A DNA stretch of 64,000 nucleotides from Pelargonium tetragonum. Its lineage: Eukaryota; Streptophyta; Magnoliopsida; Geraniales; Geraniaceae. Each line of letters starts with the position of its first letter. Position 1 is the stretch's first letter. The notes under the pieces were generated by a model that saw only the letters and a program-made list of their open reading frames with translations, ran no database searches and was not told the DNA's origin. This document shows, in pieces, positions 46,976-59,095 of this stretch. Position numbers and translations under genes: made by a program. The stretch covers positions 62,001-126,000 of the forward strand of contig JAYMTL010000004.1 in assembly GCA_036897445.1 (NCBI GenBank), in the 5' to 3' direction.

Positions 46976-49900
46976 CTACCTAGAACCCTTCGGGAATGTT
47001 TGGAAACTTGAAACAGAGGCAAGATTTATCTTGTTAAGCTCGCTTACTAAATACTCTAAATAAGTACCTTTCAAACAAGGCATAAAAGCACTCGAACCCT
47101 CTAAATTTAGAAAGATAAAAATCTTATTAATTAAAAAGGGTATATGCCCGTTAATTTTATTTAGGTCTTTTTCCAACAGAAAATAATGGGAGTCTGGAGT
47201 TTTTCAAAATAACTACTTGAGAAACCTTCCTATTTTTCCGCTTGATAGAAATATTCAAGTAAAATGAAGTCTCAAAAGTACAATAATTTTGAAAAGCCCT
47301 TCCATAGAAAGTGTTCCCTAGATAGCGGTAGTTGAATTCCATTAAGCTTATTCTACAAGAAGTTTTAATAAGTAAGAAGTCCTTTTCGAAACATTTCAAC
47401 TCTCATCTATTTCCTTTTTTTAGAATGGAGTATTCATTTAATAAACAGAGTCTATTAGGTAGGTATAAAAAAAGAAGTAAAAGGCTAGAATAAGAGGAGT
47501 ACGCCCTTTCTTAGTATCCTAAGAAAGAGTGAGGTACAGGTATTAGGCGTAAGAACAGGGTAACACTAAAGCTAGAGTTATTATCAAGATAGGCAAGGGC
47601 TATCTCTAAAGACAGGTCAATAAGAAGCTGATTGCTATAAGGATATAAAGGAATTCCTCTTTCTGTGGTTATTGCTATAAGGATATAAAGGAATTCCTCT
47701 TTCTGTGGTTCTGGGATTTTTAGAGAATTCGGGATAAAAAAAAGAGGGAGTTTCTTAACTAATATTACAAAGGTGGTTGTCCAAGTTCCTGCTTGGGGTC
47801 TGTATTTAGGAAGTTTTAGTACAAAAGAGTTTTCACATCAGGGTTATAAACTAACTAAGCCAGGACTCCTATAAAATAAAGTTAAGGAGAAGCTAGGTTT
47901 TTAGTGTTCCTTTTTAGGTTCTTAAGTCCGGAATATTGAATAGCATAGGGTTTATAAAAAATAGAGTAGTGAAGTTCTCTAAAGTTCGGAATCTGGTGTA
48001 TTACTTTTTTACAAGGCTTCCAGTATAAGCTAAAGTAATTTAGCTAGGAGATTCCCTTTTTTATTGTATTCCAGATTCTGCGCCACATAAAGTATTCAAT
48101 TAGTCAAAGTTTTAAAAGGTATTATAGTTCTAGGAGCAAGTTTACTATATAAAAAGTATAAAACAGCTTGAGTGAGAGGCTCTAAAGTAAGAACAGTTTC
48201 AACTAATGAGATATAGAACCAAGTATTCGTTTTTTACAAGATAAAGATTTTTCTTAGCTTACAAAGAAATTCGTAAACCGTATAGGTAGGAGCTCCTTTC
48301 CTTTTTCATTTCAGTGGTTAAATTCAAATTTTGTGTTTAAGCAATAAGGAAGAGTCTAGAGAAGTTACTTAACAAAAGCTAAGGACACCCTTTCCTATGA
48401 GTTTTCCTTATATCGGGTTTCCTTTTTACGAGACAGAAGGCTTTGAAAATTGCCAGGATTCCTTTCACAAAAGCAGAGCTTATATGAGTACCCGTCTTGA
48501 TTGGATATTTCAAGTTAACAAATGAATAGGGGTATGAAACGAAGTAAGCATTAGCTGGGGTATGCGGGTATCTATGTTTATTATAAGACTTTTACTTACT
48601 ATTATGCGTTACTCTTCTTCCAGATGCCTTCAGTCGGGTACATAAACTTCTCTACTTATAAGTACTAAAGAGAGGTTTTAAATATAAGACTGCGGGAAGG
48701 CAACAAAAAAAGGGTTTAAAGTCAAGGTTATTAAGGAGGCCTCTTCAAGAGAAAATGAACCCTCGGTTTTAATTCATTTACAAATTATTATAACTTGATA
48801 CCCGACTCTTTCATCACTTACAAGACTTAGGAGCTCTCTTGACAAAACAAGAGTTTTTCTAAGCCCGAACTTAGTAATTTGTAAGGGTTTATTCGCTCGA
48901 GTATATATAATGTAAGATGCAATTCTCTAATGGACACTATGAGTATTAGTGACTTTTTAAAGGTTAGGAACAGGCTTATTGTAAAAAATATCATTCCCAT
49001 GTCTCAAATATTAAAAAAGGGCTGCAAGCTGCTTCGTAATCTATAACCGAAAGCATAAAGTTCCTTTCAACTCGCAGCCGCCTTAATCTCCTAAATGTAA
49101 CCTGAGTTTTCTCGGTATTCTTAAATAAAAGATAGTATAAGGACGGCCCGTAATTCCAAAAATCCCTTATAAACAGGGAGAATTTTAATATTAATAGAAG
49201 GAGTCTCTATGTTACTGTAGCAAGAGCTTGTAAATGTAAAATAGCCACAAAAACTTGGAAGTTAGGATTCATAAAAACCCGCGGATTATCCGATTTTGGC
49301 TTTCGAGGTGAGTTTTAGTATTGCTTCGAGACTTCAATATCACAGTTTTATAATAGGGATTTAGTTAAGTCTTAGGTATCCCGATTAAGTTAAGGGTATT
49401 GATAAAGAACTAAAATAAGAGAGTTTTGTATTTCTTTGATTTCAAGTTTCACACTAATAGGAGAACCCAGTATAGGTTTACAAGGGAACATTAAAATTGC
49501 CCCCGGAATGAGAACTATTCAACTAGAGTTGCCTATAGTTTTAAGGGAGTGCTTTTGAATTATGTTGTGCCTTGAGTAATAAACAATAAAGTAAGTAGTT
49601 AGTTGCTTTTATGTTTCTTTGTTTGGGGTTCTGGGAATTCCGGCATGTAAATCCCTTTGATAGGCTTTTAGAATATAACTAAATAGGAAAAAAAGAAAGA
49701 GGACATGTCCATTCAATTTCCGAATTCCTGAAAGGAGCACTTAGCTTTATATAAGGATACTAATCCCTTAATAGTGTTATAAATGACTTTATATTCGACT
49801 TGAACCTTGTCCAATTTCCCGGTAATTTACTACGTCTTGTACTTGTGTTGAACACTCGTGGCTACTCGGCTAAAGATCCTGTATTTACTGCTCAGATATT

Positions 49901-50740
49901 AAAGTTTAGACCTTATCTAAAATTTCATTTTTAAAGTTTGTTTTTATTTAAATAGAGAAACTGGAATAGGGATCTCTAACGGAATCTTAGAAAATTCTTT
50001 TATTTCACTAAGGGGCCTTGGTTGGAAATTTGGAGTTAAGGATAAAAGACTCTACAGCGGGGGTAAACTCTCTTTCTTTTTGGATCGGAAAAGCAGGAAA
50101 CTAATTTTAACAAAAAACAGGGTATTCCTTAACACAACCCATTTCATTAAAACTCCACCTGAAAAGGATCCCTCATTCTATTATATCACAAGACAACTTT
50201 CTTAACCGAATGAAATGGGGCCCTTTTGATACTATTTGCTAGAGGGGAGCCTTGTTTGTATCCTTAAAATTTATAGGGGTCCTTGCTACTTCGAGCCGGT
50301 ATTTTTGTTCTAATGAAAAATAGAGATCTCGCAAGGCAAGGGTTTACGTCCTATCTAGTAATATGTGCAAAAAGGGGGAAAGACCCTTTTTATCTTAATA
50401 CCTGCTCCAAATACCCTTTCTCGAAATTGAACGGGTTCGAACTAAAAACTAAAACTTCTTGTATACTTAAGCAGGGTAAGCCCTCCTTTAACAAAGGCAG
50501 TTGTTATCGTGTCACTATGCACGGGGCACCCCCTTTAGAGTATCCGCTTTAAAACGACAAAACTAGGAACACCCAAATTAAGGAAAACGGCACTTTTCCT
50601 TAAATAAAGAATACTCGTAGTGGAACTGCCCTAGACAGCTTATACTCAATTAGTTTTATAACCTGTAATTACAATTGATCCGTGGAAAAAGGGCTCCTGT
50701 AAAAGTCCTATCTATCTCCTTTAGTAAAAACTTGTGCTTG
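46976..50740. other. Motif-dense AT-rich DNA, no gene found
   Basis: Includes the exact 40-bp tandem duplication at 47631. Frames at 46976 (66 codons, minus), 47157 (80 codons, minus) and 50283 (89 codons, plus, TTG start) are short, have no family motif and contain dispersed motifs. The motif is regular, for example GGGGACTCC-like sites and GGAATTCC inside each 40-bp unit. Confidence 0.5.
47631..47710 (+). repeat. Exact 40-bp tandem duplication
   Basis: Two identical 40-bp units, 47631-47670 and 47671-47710, each beginning ATTGCTATAAGG and ending CTTTCTGTGGTT, with AAAGGAATTCCTCTTT in the middle (a purine/pyrimidine motif). The absence of any mismatch, against the heavy divergence of all other repeats here, marks it as recent. 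Confidence 0.9.
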
Positions 50741-51740
50741 AAAAAGACTCTACCTTAACCACTTCTACTTTAAACCCCCTCTGCAATACTGCCTCAAAAT
50801 TACCCATAAAGTATATGAGATATTTAATATATACCCTATATTAACCCTCGCTGTAACTATAAAACCCTTTTTGAGAGTGAGAGCTTCCCGAAAGTTTAGT
50901 TCTACATTACATGAAAAAGTCTATTTACCAGAAACAAATTTGACTTTTGCTTAGTCTTAGAAATAGAAACTCGGTTTTAATCCCGAAAGGTTTAACGGGG
51001 ACCCGAGGATTTCCCTATTCAGTCAGAAATTCCCTTTATTTCTTTTCTAAGTATTGGTTAAGAAAGTGAGATTAAATACAAAAAAAGCCCCACTTATTAT
51101 GTCCCCCTAGATTTTAGCAGCTGAAGAAGGTATAGTATTAACTATTACTCCTTGTAACTTACTAATATACGAATAGGAACTCTCCGTAAAACCCCTGTAC
51201 AAATTTATTAACATAGCTACAAGAAAATACACGAGTTCAAGTCCCATAGTATACATAGAGTCTTGTTCTTTACATGACGTGAGTTTTAGTTCCCTTAAAA
51301 ACTTCCTGAAAACCCATACCTGGGAGCCTTCTTCTTCTTAAAAGCTATACCTTTCTTATGAGTACTACTCCTGCTAGCTCTACTTACTGTCTTATTGCAG
51401 CCTTGACTTGTAGCTACTGTATTCCCTAGCATATTACTTATCCATAGTCTTTTTTATATGTATTATATCTAAGTTTTGTAGTTATTGTATGTATTAGTAG
51501 TCTTACTCTAGCTTTATGAGCCTTATTTAAAAATAGAATAGTATAAGGTAAACGCTTCCTCTTTCCCTTGTTCTTATCATTAAAAGAGGATAGAACCCTA
51601 AGAGTAGAGGAGGAAGAGTCTTGTAAGATAGAACATAGATACCTATATCTATATGCCCAATTGTTATCTTATTAACTCTTCGGGTATCTCTATCTTAACT
51701 TAACTGTAAATCGAGCACTTTAAAATGAAAAGCGCGATAT
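50741..51740. other. C-biased domain and T-rich island
   Basis: From about 50750 C exceeds G. At 51340-51700 lies an island with AGCTATACC, CTTTCTTATGAG (exact match to 26214-26225) and TGTATTAGTA (shared with the leader near 45890). The conserved end block of the island element is not found. A T-arm-like relic sits at 51232. No frame reaches 60 codons. Confidence 0.45.
51222..51250 (+). pseudogene. T-arm-like relic
   Basis: AGTTCAAGTCC at 51234-51244 is one base from the B-box pattern, and AGTTCAAGTCCCATA is identical to the relic at 26541. The T stem ACGAG/CCCAT has 3 of 5 pairs. No other tRNA parts are seen. Confidence 0.3.
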
Positions 51741-54700
51741 CTCTCCGGGGTCCTCCTACGCAAGGGGATCTTTTTCTTAAGAAAAAGGCCTGGATTTTTA
51801 GTTCTCCTCAATTCCGTTATGTTTTGACGAATACAAGAGCAGGATCTTTTTATGTGTTGGTATATTAGACTTACTTGTGTTTAAGGAGTATCCACTATAA
51901 AGATTTCCCTGAGATTTGCTGCCGTTTATTCATATATGTTATTATAGTGTATCCCCATTTGTGGACAAGGTTTTAGTAGGTTGTACTTCCTTTTAATTTA
52001 AGGGGTCCCGTGTTTAGAAAGTTTAGTTTAGGAAGGTAGAGTAACGAATCCAAGCTTTCATACTTTCATTTTCAGCACCGTATCTATTTTTTAGAAATAC
52101 AAAAGTTACAAAGCTCTCTTTCAAGCTATTATAATTGAGGCTCCGTCAGTAACCTGTACTTTATATTTCTAGTTTAGGCAAGGGACAGTAAAGTGGACCA
52201 ATTTGTTTATTTATATCACTAGAATTTAGATTCATTTAGCAGATTTAACAAGTAAAAGGCCCCTTTTGTGTTGAGCTCGAGAAAGCAATTAGTAAGATAT
52301 TTGAGGCATGTAAAAGGCAGTGGAAACAAACTCATTCAAAAAGGTTCTAAGTTTTATAGCTTTCGGTTTATTGCAAGCTAGAGGCTCCTCTCTTAAAGGT
52401 TTTAATCTCAAGGGATTTTTACACAGAAGTTTAAGCCGCTTTTTCTCGTTTCTAATGTGCAATTTCCTGAAAATAGGTAACAATCCGGGGTTCTTTTTAG
52501 CGTTTCGTGCCTAACTTTACTAATTTAGTTATAAAAATTTTTTTGTTTCGTGGAATTCCTCTTAAATAAAATACTTGTGAAGACTTTAGCGGCTTTGTGT
52601 AATTAAAAGAGGTTTTAGTTCCGTGAGAGAAACCTTTTATCAGTATAGGAGTCTTCCTCATTCTTTTGCTTAGTTTTTCTTTTACTAGTTGTTTCTCTAA
52701 CTCGGATCCTACTTAATAAGAAGGGGGTACTCTCTTAAGTCAAGCTTATAAATTTGTTTGATTCTGGACATCGTCCTGTTAAAGGATTTTGAGATAGTTT
52801 ACTAATAACTTAAGAGTCCCGAAATAACCTTAATTTTTTAGCAAGCAGTTTATTTTAGGAGGCGGGGCTCGGATAACCCTTTATTTGAAAAGCCAGCACT
52901 AGGCCTTTTTTATATCAAAGCAAAACTACAAGAAACTCACATACTTATCATAGTATAGCCTATACCTATAGGAGGCCCGTTGTAAAAGGAGCTCCTCATG
53001 TTGTTCTATGTCCCACTTGCTTGAGTACCAAAGGTCCTTATACGGATACCCTAAATGAAACTTCATAGGTTATCCTTCACTTCAAAAGTTTTATTATTCA
53101 AAATTACATGAGGGTGTTAGACTAGATAAAAAAAAGAATATAGGACCTACTACAATTTAACAAATTCTACAGCCCTATACATTATAACTATACTTAACTA
53201 TTCCCTATTAGATTCTATCCGGATTCGTGCGAATTATAAGAGGAGCAACCTACTTTTTATTGATTATAAAAGATTTAATCGCTAGAACAAGGTACCTTTA
53301 CTAGTGAGGTACCCGTTTCTGTTGTTAAATTCTAATTTGGATTTAGTTACCTCCTTTGTAAAAGGGCTCTAAAAAGTATTCGGAAATTTAGCTGACTTCG
53401 GGAGAATAAAGGCAATCCCCGGAAGAAAAGCATCGGGATGAGACGGGGGTAAAGTTTAATGGGACTCTTAGCTGCACGATATAGATATAAAAGAAAAAGA
53501 AAGTGTAAATCAAGGCAACAGATTTTGGGGTTTAAAAGAGATAGTAGGCTTAATTACTTGAAAAGGAAAGCTTTCTTTAGCTTACTTATTCAGAGTATCT
53601 CTTAAAAGCCTTTAACCTCTTTCAACGTATTATCCAGAAAATTTTTTTATGTCCAAAAAGGTACTCAGAACAACTTGACTCGAATATCTTATTTCCTTAA
53701 AAATGACTAGCCAAGTTAAGACCTGAGGAATCGAATAGATACCTTTTTTTTTTTCAGGGGCTCCTGCTAACTTTATACGCTTTTCAATATTTTCAATACA
53801 ATAAAGGTATATTTTTTAAGTTTAGAGAGCTGCTTATGAATGTGGGGATAAAGTTAATAGCGATCCTTAAAGGCCTTTTACATGATCTAAAACCCAAGGA
53901 AATACCTTTTTTTGATTCCTCCATTTCTTTCATTTTCGTTTGTTTTAGCATATATTTTTCTTTTGCTTATCCGACCGACGCTTTATCTCTTAATAAAATC
54001 CTAAAAATTTTGTACATCTAACTAAAGATCTACGGGATCTCACTATTCTATAACAGATAAAAGCAAATACTTGAGAAAAAAGACATTAATAAAAGAACAA
54101 AATGAAAGTCCTGCTCGTGTCCAATTCACAACGCCTCGAAGCCCTTCTTTCTTAACGTAAAGAAACCCCTGTAGGAATTTACCCCAGTCATAAATCCTAA
54201 ATTATCTTAACTTGGTGCTTAAATTTCCTTTCTAGCTCTGGAAAAATACAGACATAACCCAACAACTTAAAGAAGGGTCAAATTAGACTATATATAATAA
54301 AATCAAAAAAGAGTTTTTTGAATGATTATACCTTAGCTTAGCCTTAGCTATGAGGTTTATTAGGAAATTCTTTTTACAAGTTAACCCGGCCACTCTCTTC
54401 TATTTAATGTAAGCACTCTTAGGTTTTACCTAACGCTTCAAGTAACTTTTATGAGTATACTTCAAAAAACCCTAAGATTTTAAAAGTACGACAGTCCCAA
54501 AAACTCCGTGATTTCGGATATGAGACATAGTTTAGAGAATTAAAATTAGAAAATAAACTCAAAATTTTTCATTAAAGTAGAGCTTTTTACGAGGGAAGGG
54601 AAAGACACTCCGCTAGGGTTTCCAATAGATATGCTCGATATTGTCCTAAAAGTCACGAGATTTCTCGTACAAGAACTCCTCTAAAGTTGAAATATTTTCA

Positions 54701-57380
54701 GGGTAATAGATAAATGAAAGGGGCAAAATTTTTTTCTAAGATGATATGCAGAGTTTTAATTTAATATAATTTACTTAGTTTTCGGGGTTTTAACCTTGTG
54801 ACTCTACAGAAAAAAGAAAACAAATCAAAGTAATATTTATTTTATCTAGGGGGATCTGACAAAAAGAAAAAGATAATTATGGATAATCCGTCTAGTACCC
54901 GCTTAAGTTTCAATTAAGTAATAAGATTTAGAGGCCCCTTATTTTGCCTTTTCGATAAGATTCGCTAGATACTAAAAATTTTTAAAAAGAAAAGGGGACT
55001 CTTGTCAAACTCCTAACCTCAAAGTCTTCTTAAAACAACCCCTTTAGCCGATACAAAAAAGAACTTTCTGATAGATAAGTAAAGAAGCGCTTAATAGTAC
55101 TGACAAAATCCGGTAGAGTAGCAAAGCAAATAGGACCCTTTTATAAGGAAATCTCTAAACCGGATAGGGCCCTTCTTGTGTTTCAAAAGTACCCCCGCTT
55201 CTTATTCGTAGAGGTAATAATAAGTAGAGCAGAACGTGCTAAGAGAGCATGGTTTCAGAACGGATATTGCCTTTTTATGCGAAAGATTTAAAACACTAAA
55301 TTGAATTAAACCTTTACAGGCTTTTAAGTAGGGAGCCCCCCGGATTCCTTTAGGGATTTCTTTAAAGATATAGATAAAAAACACTATAGGAGCCTTTAAA
55401 ACTTAGATTGTCCTCTTTTCGTACAGGATTCACAAGTGAGTTATTAAAAAGTCTTCCTTTTGTAACTAAACTGCGTAAAATTAAAGAATTCTGTAATAAG
55501 TCTATTCCCAAAAAGAAAATTCTATTGAATCTAAGGAGCCCCCTTTTTATTTACGTTCTCTTTCCTGGCGGCGCTTAAACGCACGCCCTAGCATACTAAA
55601 AGGTATTTACTCCTTGGTTGGGTTATATACTCAATTAAAGTCAAAAGTACTTAGTAACTAAGTTCTTTTTATGGACTGAGGTTAAAAAGAACCTAAGGCC
55701 CGGGTATTTAGATATTTGTTGTATTGCATAATAATAATATTATTACAAGGTTAGCGCCAGCACCCCCTAGCTTTTGAACTTTGATATTATAATGTAGATA
55801 AAAGTTATTGAAAGGAATTAAGAGATAAACATTCAATTCCAAGTAAAAACTAGAAGTTACAACTAAAAAAATTTGATAGCTCCTTTTACTATTTTACAAG
55901 TTTTTAAAACCTTTCTTCTAATCAACCTTTTACTCAAGTCTTCTGGGATTAGAACCTATGTATTCCTGTGTTAATTTACTTTGGTGAAAGATGTTAAGGA
56001 ATAAAAAACTAAAATAAAGAGTTTACAGTAAAGACATATGTAGAACTGAGGACAGGCTTGCTTGTTTTCTTATCTGTAAGCCTTAAGAAGTCCCGAAGAA
56101 AGATAAAATGAAAGTAATTCTTCTTTCTTCAGCTCCGGGATCTATATTTTGAGGAAATCGGGTTTCCAGTGGGTTGATTTTATTCTTTACAGGTGTCCGC
56201 GATACCCATATAGAAAGCCTTCTAAAAGAATCCTTATAGGGTTTTCTTTTACAGAGACAGAGATTGACGGTCAGGTTTTTCCTCTTTTATTTACTTATTA
56301 GTTTATACTATCTATTACCCCTACCTCCAAACATCTCTTAAATTATCCAGAATCGGAAACTCAAAGTCGGAGGAACACAGGAGCAACCCTTACTTTATAC
56401 TTTTTAAATTGCTAAAATTTCTGTCACAAAAAATTGCGGGGAGTTTGCCACTACGTAATAATACTCAGAAAGTCCGGATAAGCTTCACTAAAACAGAGAC
56501 AGCTATCAGATTTTTAAGGGTTTTTGCTGAATAGCGTATCACTAACTTATAGTAAAGGATTCCTAAGAGAAACACTTGCTTTCTTGCAAAACAAAAAGTC
56601 CTTGTACTTTAAGTAAAATATGGGACCTTTTGTTTTTAATAACTAAAATCTCTTGAAAAGAAGCTCAAATACCTGGAGTAAAAGGTAAATTAGCCAACCC
56701 CTTGCTTGTCATAATTAATCCTTTTAAAATCCTCACACAAGAAAATGAGCTAGTCCATTAAAAAAAGCTGTAGTCTTAGTTAGAGTCGTTACTCTTATAC
56801 AGAACCCCTTTCTGTGTTCCTCTAGATTAAGTGTTCATTCAAAACTTTCTTTTGTCAGACAGAGAGCTTTGCCGCATCCCTTTGTTTCCATCTCAAGTAT
56901 TTCTAATGAAAAGGCGCAGATTGTGATGGAGTTAGGAGGTCTGAGATATCTATAAAAAAGGTTTAATGACTACCTCGCAGGGGAAATCCTTCCTTTTTTG
57001 ACCAATCATAGCAGGATTTCTATTCCTTTTTATAGGTCGGACACACTTTAATAAAAAGAAGTTGCTTATATTTATTTTCGTAATAGGCGTACGGGGATAC
57101 TTTACAGAAAAGAAACTTGACTTTTTCTAGAAAAAGCATTCTATTTACTTATTACTTAAACACGGGTCCCGGGTTAAAAAAAAGTGTTACCTTGGAATCG
57201 ACTAGAGCAAGAATTGTATATAACCTACCTTGGGTTCCCTCCCATTTACGCGTTTTATCGGTGACAAAGGCGGGTCGAGTTAGGGGGCTTCCAATAAGTC
57301 TGAGTATCTAAGGAAATTTCTTGACTAAAAGGAGGATAGCAGCAGATTCTTAGCTTATAAATAACCTTAAGGGAACTCCC
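51741..57380. other. Motif-dense AT-rich DNA, no gene found
   Basis: The block starts with copy 2 of the hairpin element (51748). Two 64-codon frames lie antiparallel over almost the same bases (52289-52483 minus and 52320-52514 plus), a typical chance pattern. Others at 53836, 55202 (minus) and 57117 have 60-64 codons. An 11-T run lies at 53744-53754, directly before CAGGGGCTCC, and TAATAATATTATTA at 55732-55745 is a palindrome. No RNA gene is seen. Confidence 0.5.
51748..51787. repeat. GGGGTCCT plus hairpin element, copy 2
   Basis: GGGGTCCT is followed after 14 bases by the perfect 18-bp palindrome CTTTTTCTTAAGAAAAAG (51770-51787). It pairs with copy 1 at 30047-30078. Both keep TCTTTTTCTT at the start of the stem although the complementary arm differs, so the fold has been kept while its sequence changed. 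Confidence 0.6.
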
Positions 57381-57807
57381 CCAGGCATAATCATAAATAC
57401 CTTCTTTCTTACTGCTCTAAATTCTAGCACCTAAACCCTAGAAAAAGGATCCTTGGCTTCTGCCTTGAAAGTCATTTGTAAAACTCTTTCTTTGAAATTC
57501 TACTTTCATTCTTAGAACCCTTTCAGGTATATTCTTTTCTTAAGAGCTAGATTTCCCTTCCTCTTACTCTTATGCGTATGCGCAATTCACTCTCCCCTTA
57601 ACCTTCCTGTCTTACGCCTACTACCTGTACCTCCTTAAATAGCTATTCTGTAACTTCTTACTTTATTAACTTTCTTTAGAGTCTTTGTTTTATGGGCTAT
57701 CCCTTTGTTAGCTACCCCTGCCCCATAGGTTCACCCTTCTTATAGCTAGTGAATAGACTCTTCTTCTTATTCTATCGGGGAGTTTTTTGTATTACTTATT
57801 ACTTATA

Positions 57808-57911
57808 TTAGTCTTAAGGCACTGTTCTTTTTTGCTTAGTTGTTATTAGAAAGGAGTAAGCCTTAGAGATTGGGGAATAGTTGGCGTAGCTGACTGTAGC
57901 ATAGCGAAAGG
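57808..57911 (+). repeat. Island element, copy 3
   Basis: It begins TTAGTCTTAAGG and ends with TAGTTGGCGTA-G-CTGACTGTA-G-CATAGCGAAAGG (57878-57911), 32 of 34 identical to 46090-46123. In between it is about nine bases shorter than copy 2 and clearly diverged. Same orientation as the other copies. Confidence 0.6.
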
Positions 57912-58229
57912 TAAGAGATTTGAGTATACCCCGATTTACGTTATAGCACACACTTCCTCTAATTCATATGACTACTCTTCAAGAAACCCCTTATTTCTTA
58001 ATACCTAGATTTTTCTTGAGAGCTAAACTCTTATCTGTAACTGTCCTATGACTCTTTTACTTTAAAAAAGATACAAGTAGGAACTCTTTCCTTAGAAATA
58101 TTCTTAGGGAAAACCCTCCCCTTATACTTACTTGAAAGCCTTAAACAACTTAAACAAAAACTAGTATCGCTTACTTCTTTTGAAAACTTACCCAATTAGG
58201 AGGGCATAGCAGCTCAAATATCTTACGGA

Positions 58230-58281
58230 TTGCTCACTTGGTAAATCTCCACTATCCAAAGGGCTAAGGTGGGAATTCCCT
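58230..58281 (+). pseudogene. tRNA-like relic
   Basis: TTGCTCACTTGGTAAATC resembles a D arm (GCTCAnnTGGTA), and GGTGGGAATTCCC lies where a T arm could be. ATCCAAA has the form of an anticodon loop (T before CCA, A after), but its flanks do not pair. No acceptor stem is found. Weak. Confidence 0.22.
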
Positions 58282-59078
58282 TTATTAAATACATCCCTAA
58301 AAAGGAAACTTCAATCGCGTTTCCGCGAAAACCTAGCTTCTACTATAGATTACAGGAGTCCCTGACCTCGCTAGTTACTTAGTTTATAACACCCTTGTCA
58401 TTAAAATCTGTAATTACAAATTATCCGCGAAAAGCCCCTTTAGAAAGCTTGGTATATTTCCTTGCGTGTACCCATTTGAGCAATCTTTTAGCGGCAGTAG
58501 TCAGTAAAGCTCGGAGCTCCCCTCTAGGCACGGTATTCCAAAAAGGGGGTCGCCTTAGTTTAGTATTGTAGCAAAAGTTAATTAAGGGCTAAATGAAAAT
58601 GTCTATTAAATTTTTAGCGAGTCCTTTTTCTTATAACTTATTAATTTTTAGAAAGGACTAAGAAAGCCTATCTTTCCTTTGACTTCATTAAAAAAAGGAA
58701 TTTACATTACTGCACTAATCCTGGAGTCTCTATAATAATAATTAAATAGGTTAATAAATAGGGGAATCCTGCCCAAGCAATTTATCTATTTTTTGTACTT
58801 GACTCTCTCAGCAAGGTCCAGTATTAAACCATTTTTACAAACAAAAATGAAATTAGCACTGAAATCAAGGCTTCTCTAAGGCAGACCCTTTCTATAATTG
58901 GCTAGTACTATCTTATAAAAATGTAACGGACCTTTATCCATTTTTTTATATCCTAGTCGTTTACCTTCTTTTTGCGAATTCACTTGCAAGAGTGAAAAAC
59001 TCTAGAATTATTTCCTAACTATGAATACTCATTCCATAGCTGGTCCAGAGCAGAATATTGCCCTAAATAAAGGATATA

Positions 59079-59095
59079 CCCCCCCCCCCCCCCCC
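59079..59095 (+). repeat. Run of 17 C residues
   Basis: Seventeen Cs in a row, preceded by GGATATA and followed by TCTTTTGAC. A C7 run in a similar setting (ATATA-C7-TTGAC) is at 62282-62288, and another (GGTA-C7-T) at 11109-11115. The long run looks like slippage growth of one of these C-rich motif copies. Length may vary between molecules or be a sequencing or assembly artefact. Confidence 0.9.

Larger units (their letters stand above)
57381..58290. other. Island: C/T-rich leader plus conserved element
   Basis: At 57480-57810 the plus strand is C/T-rich (CCTTCCTCTTACTC, CCTGCCCC) without the purine/pyrimidine motif. The conserved element follows at 57808-57911, then C-biased DNA to about 58200. 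Layout and end block match 45601-46130. No open frame reaches 60 codons. Confidence 0.5.

Noticed and set aside
47157-47399. 80-codon minus-strand frame overlapping another at 46976
   Set aside because: Within the chance range and without family features.
50283-50552. 89-codon frame
   Set aside because: It needs a TTG start, has no domain and carries dispersed motifs inside.
52289-52514. Two 64-codon frames antiparallel over the same bases
   Set aside because: Overlapping opposite frames of equal length are typical of chance openness; neither is recognisable.
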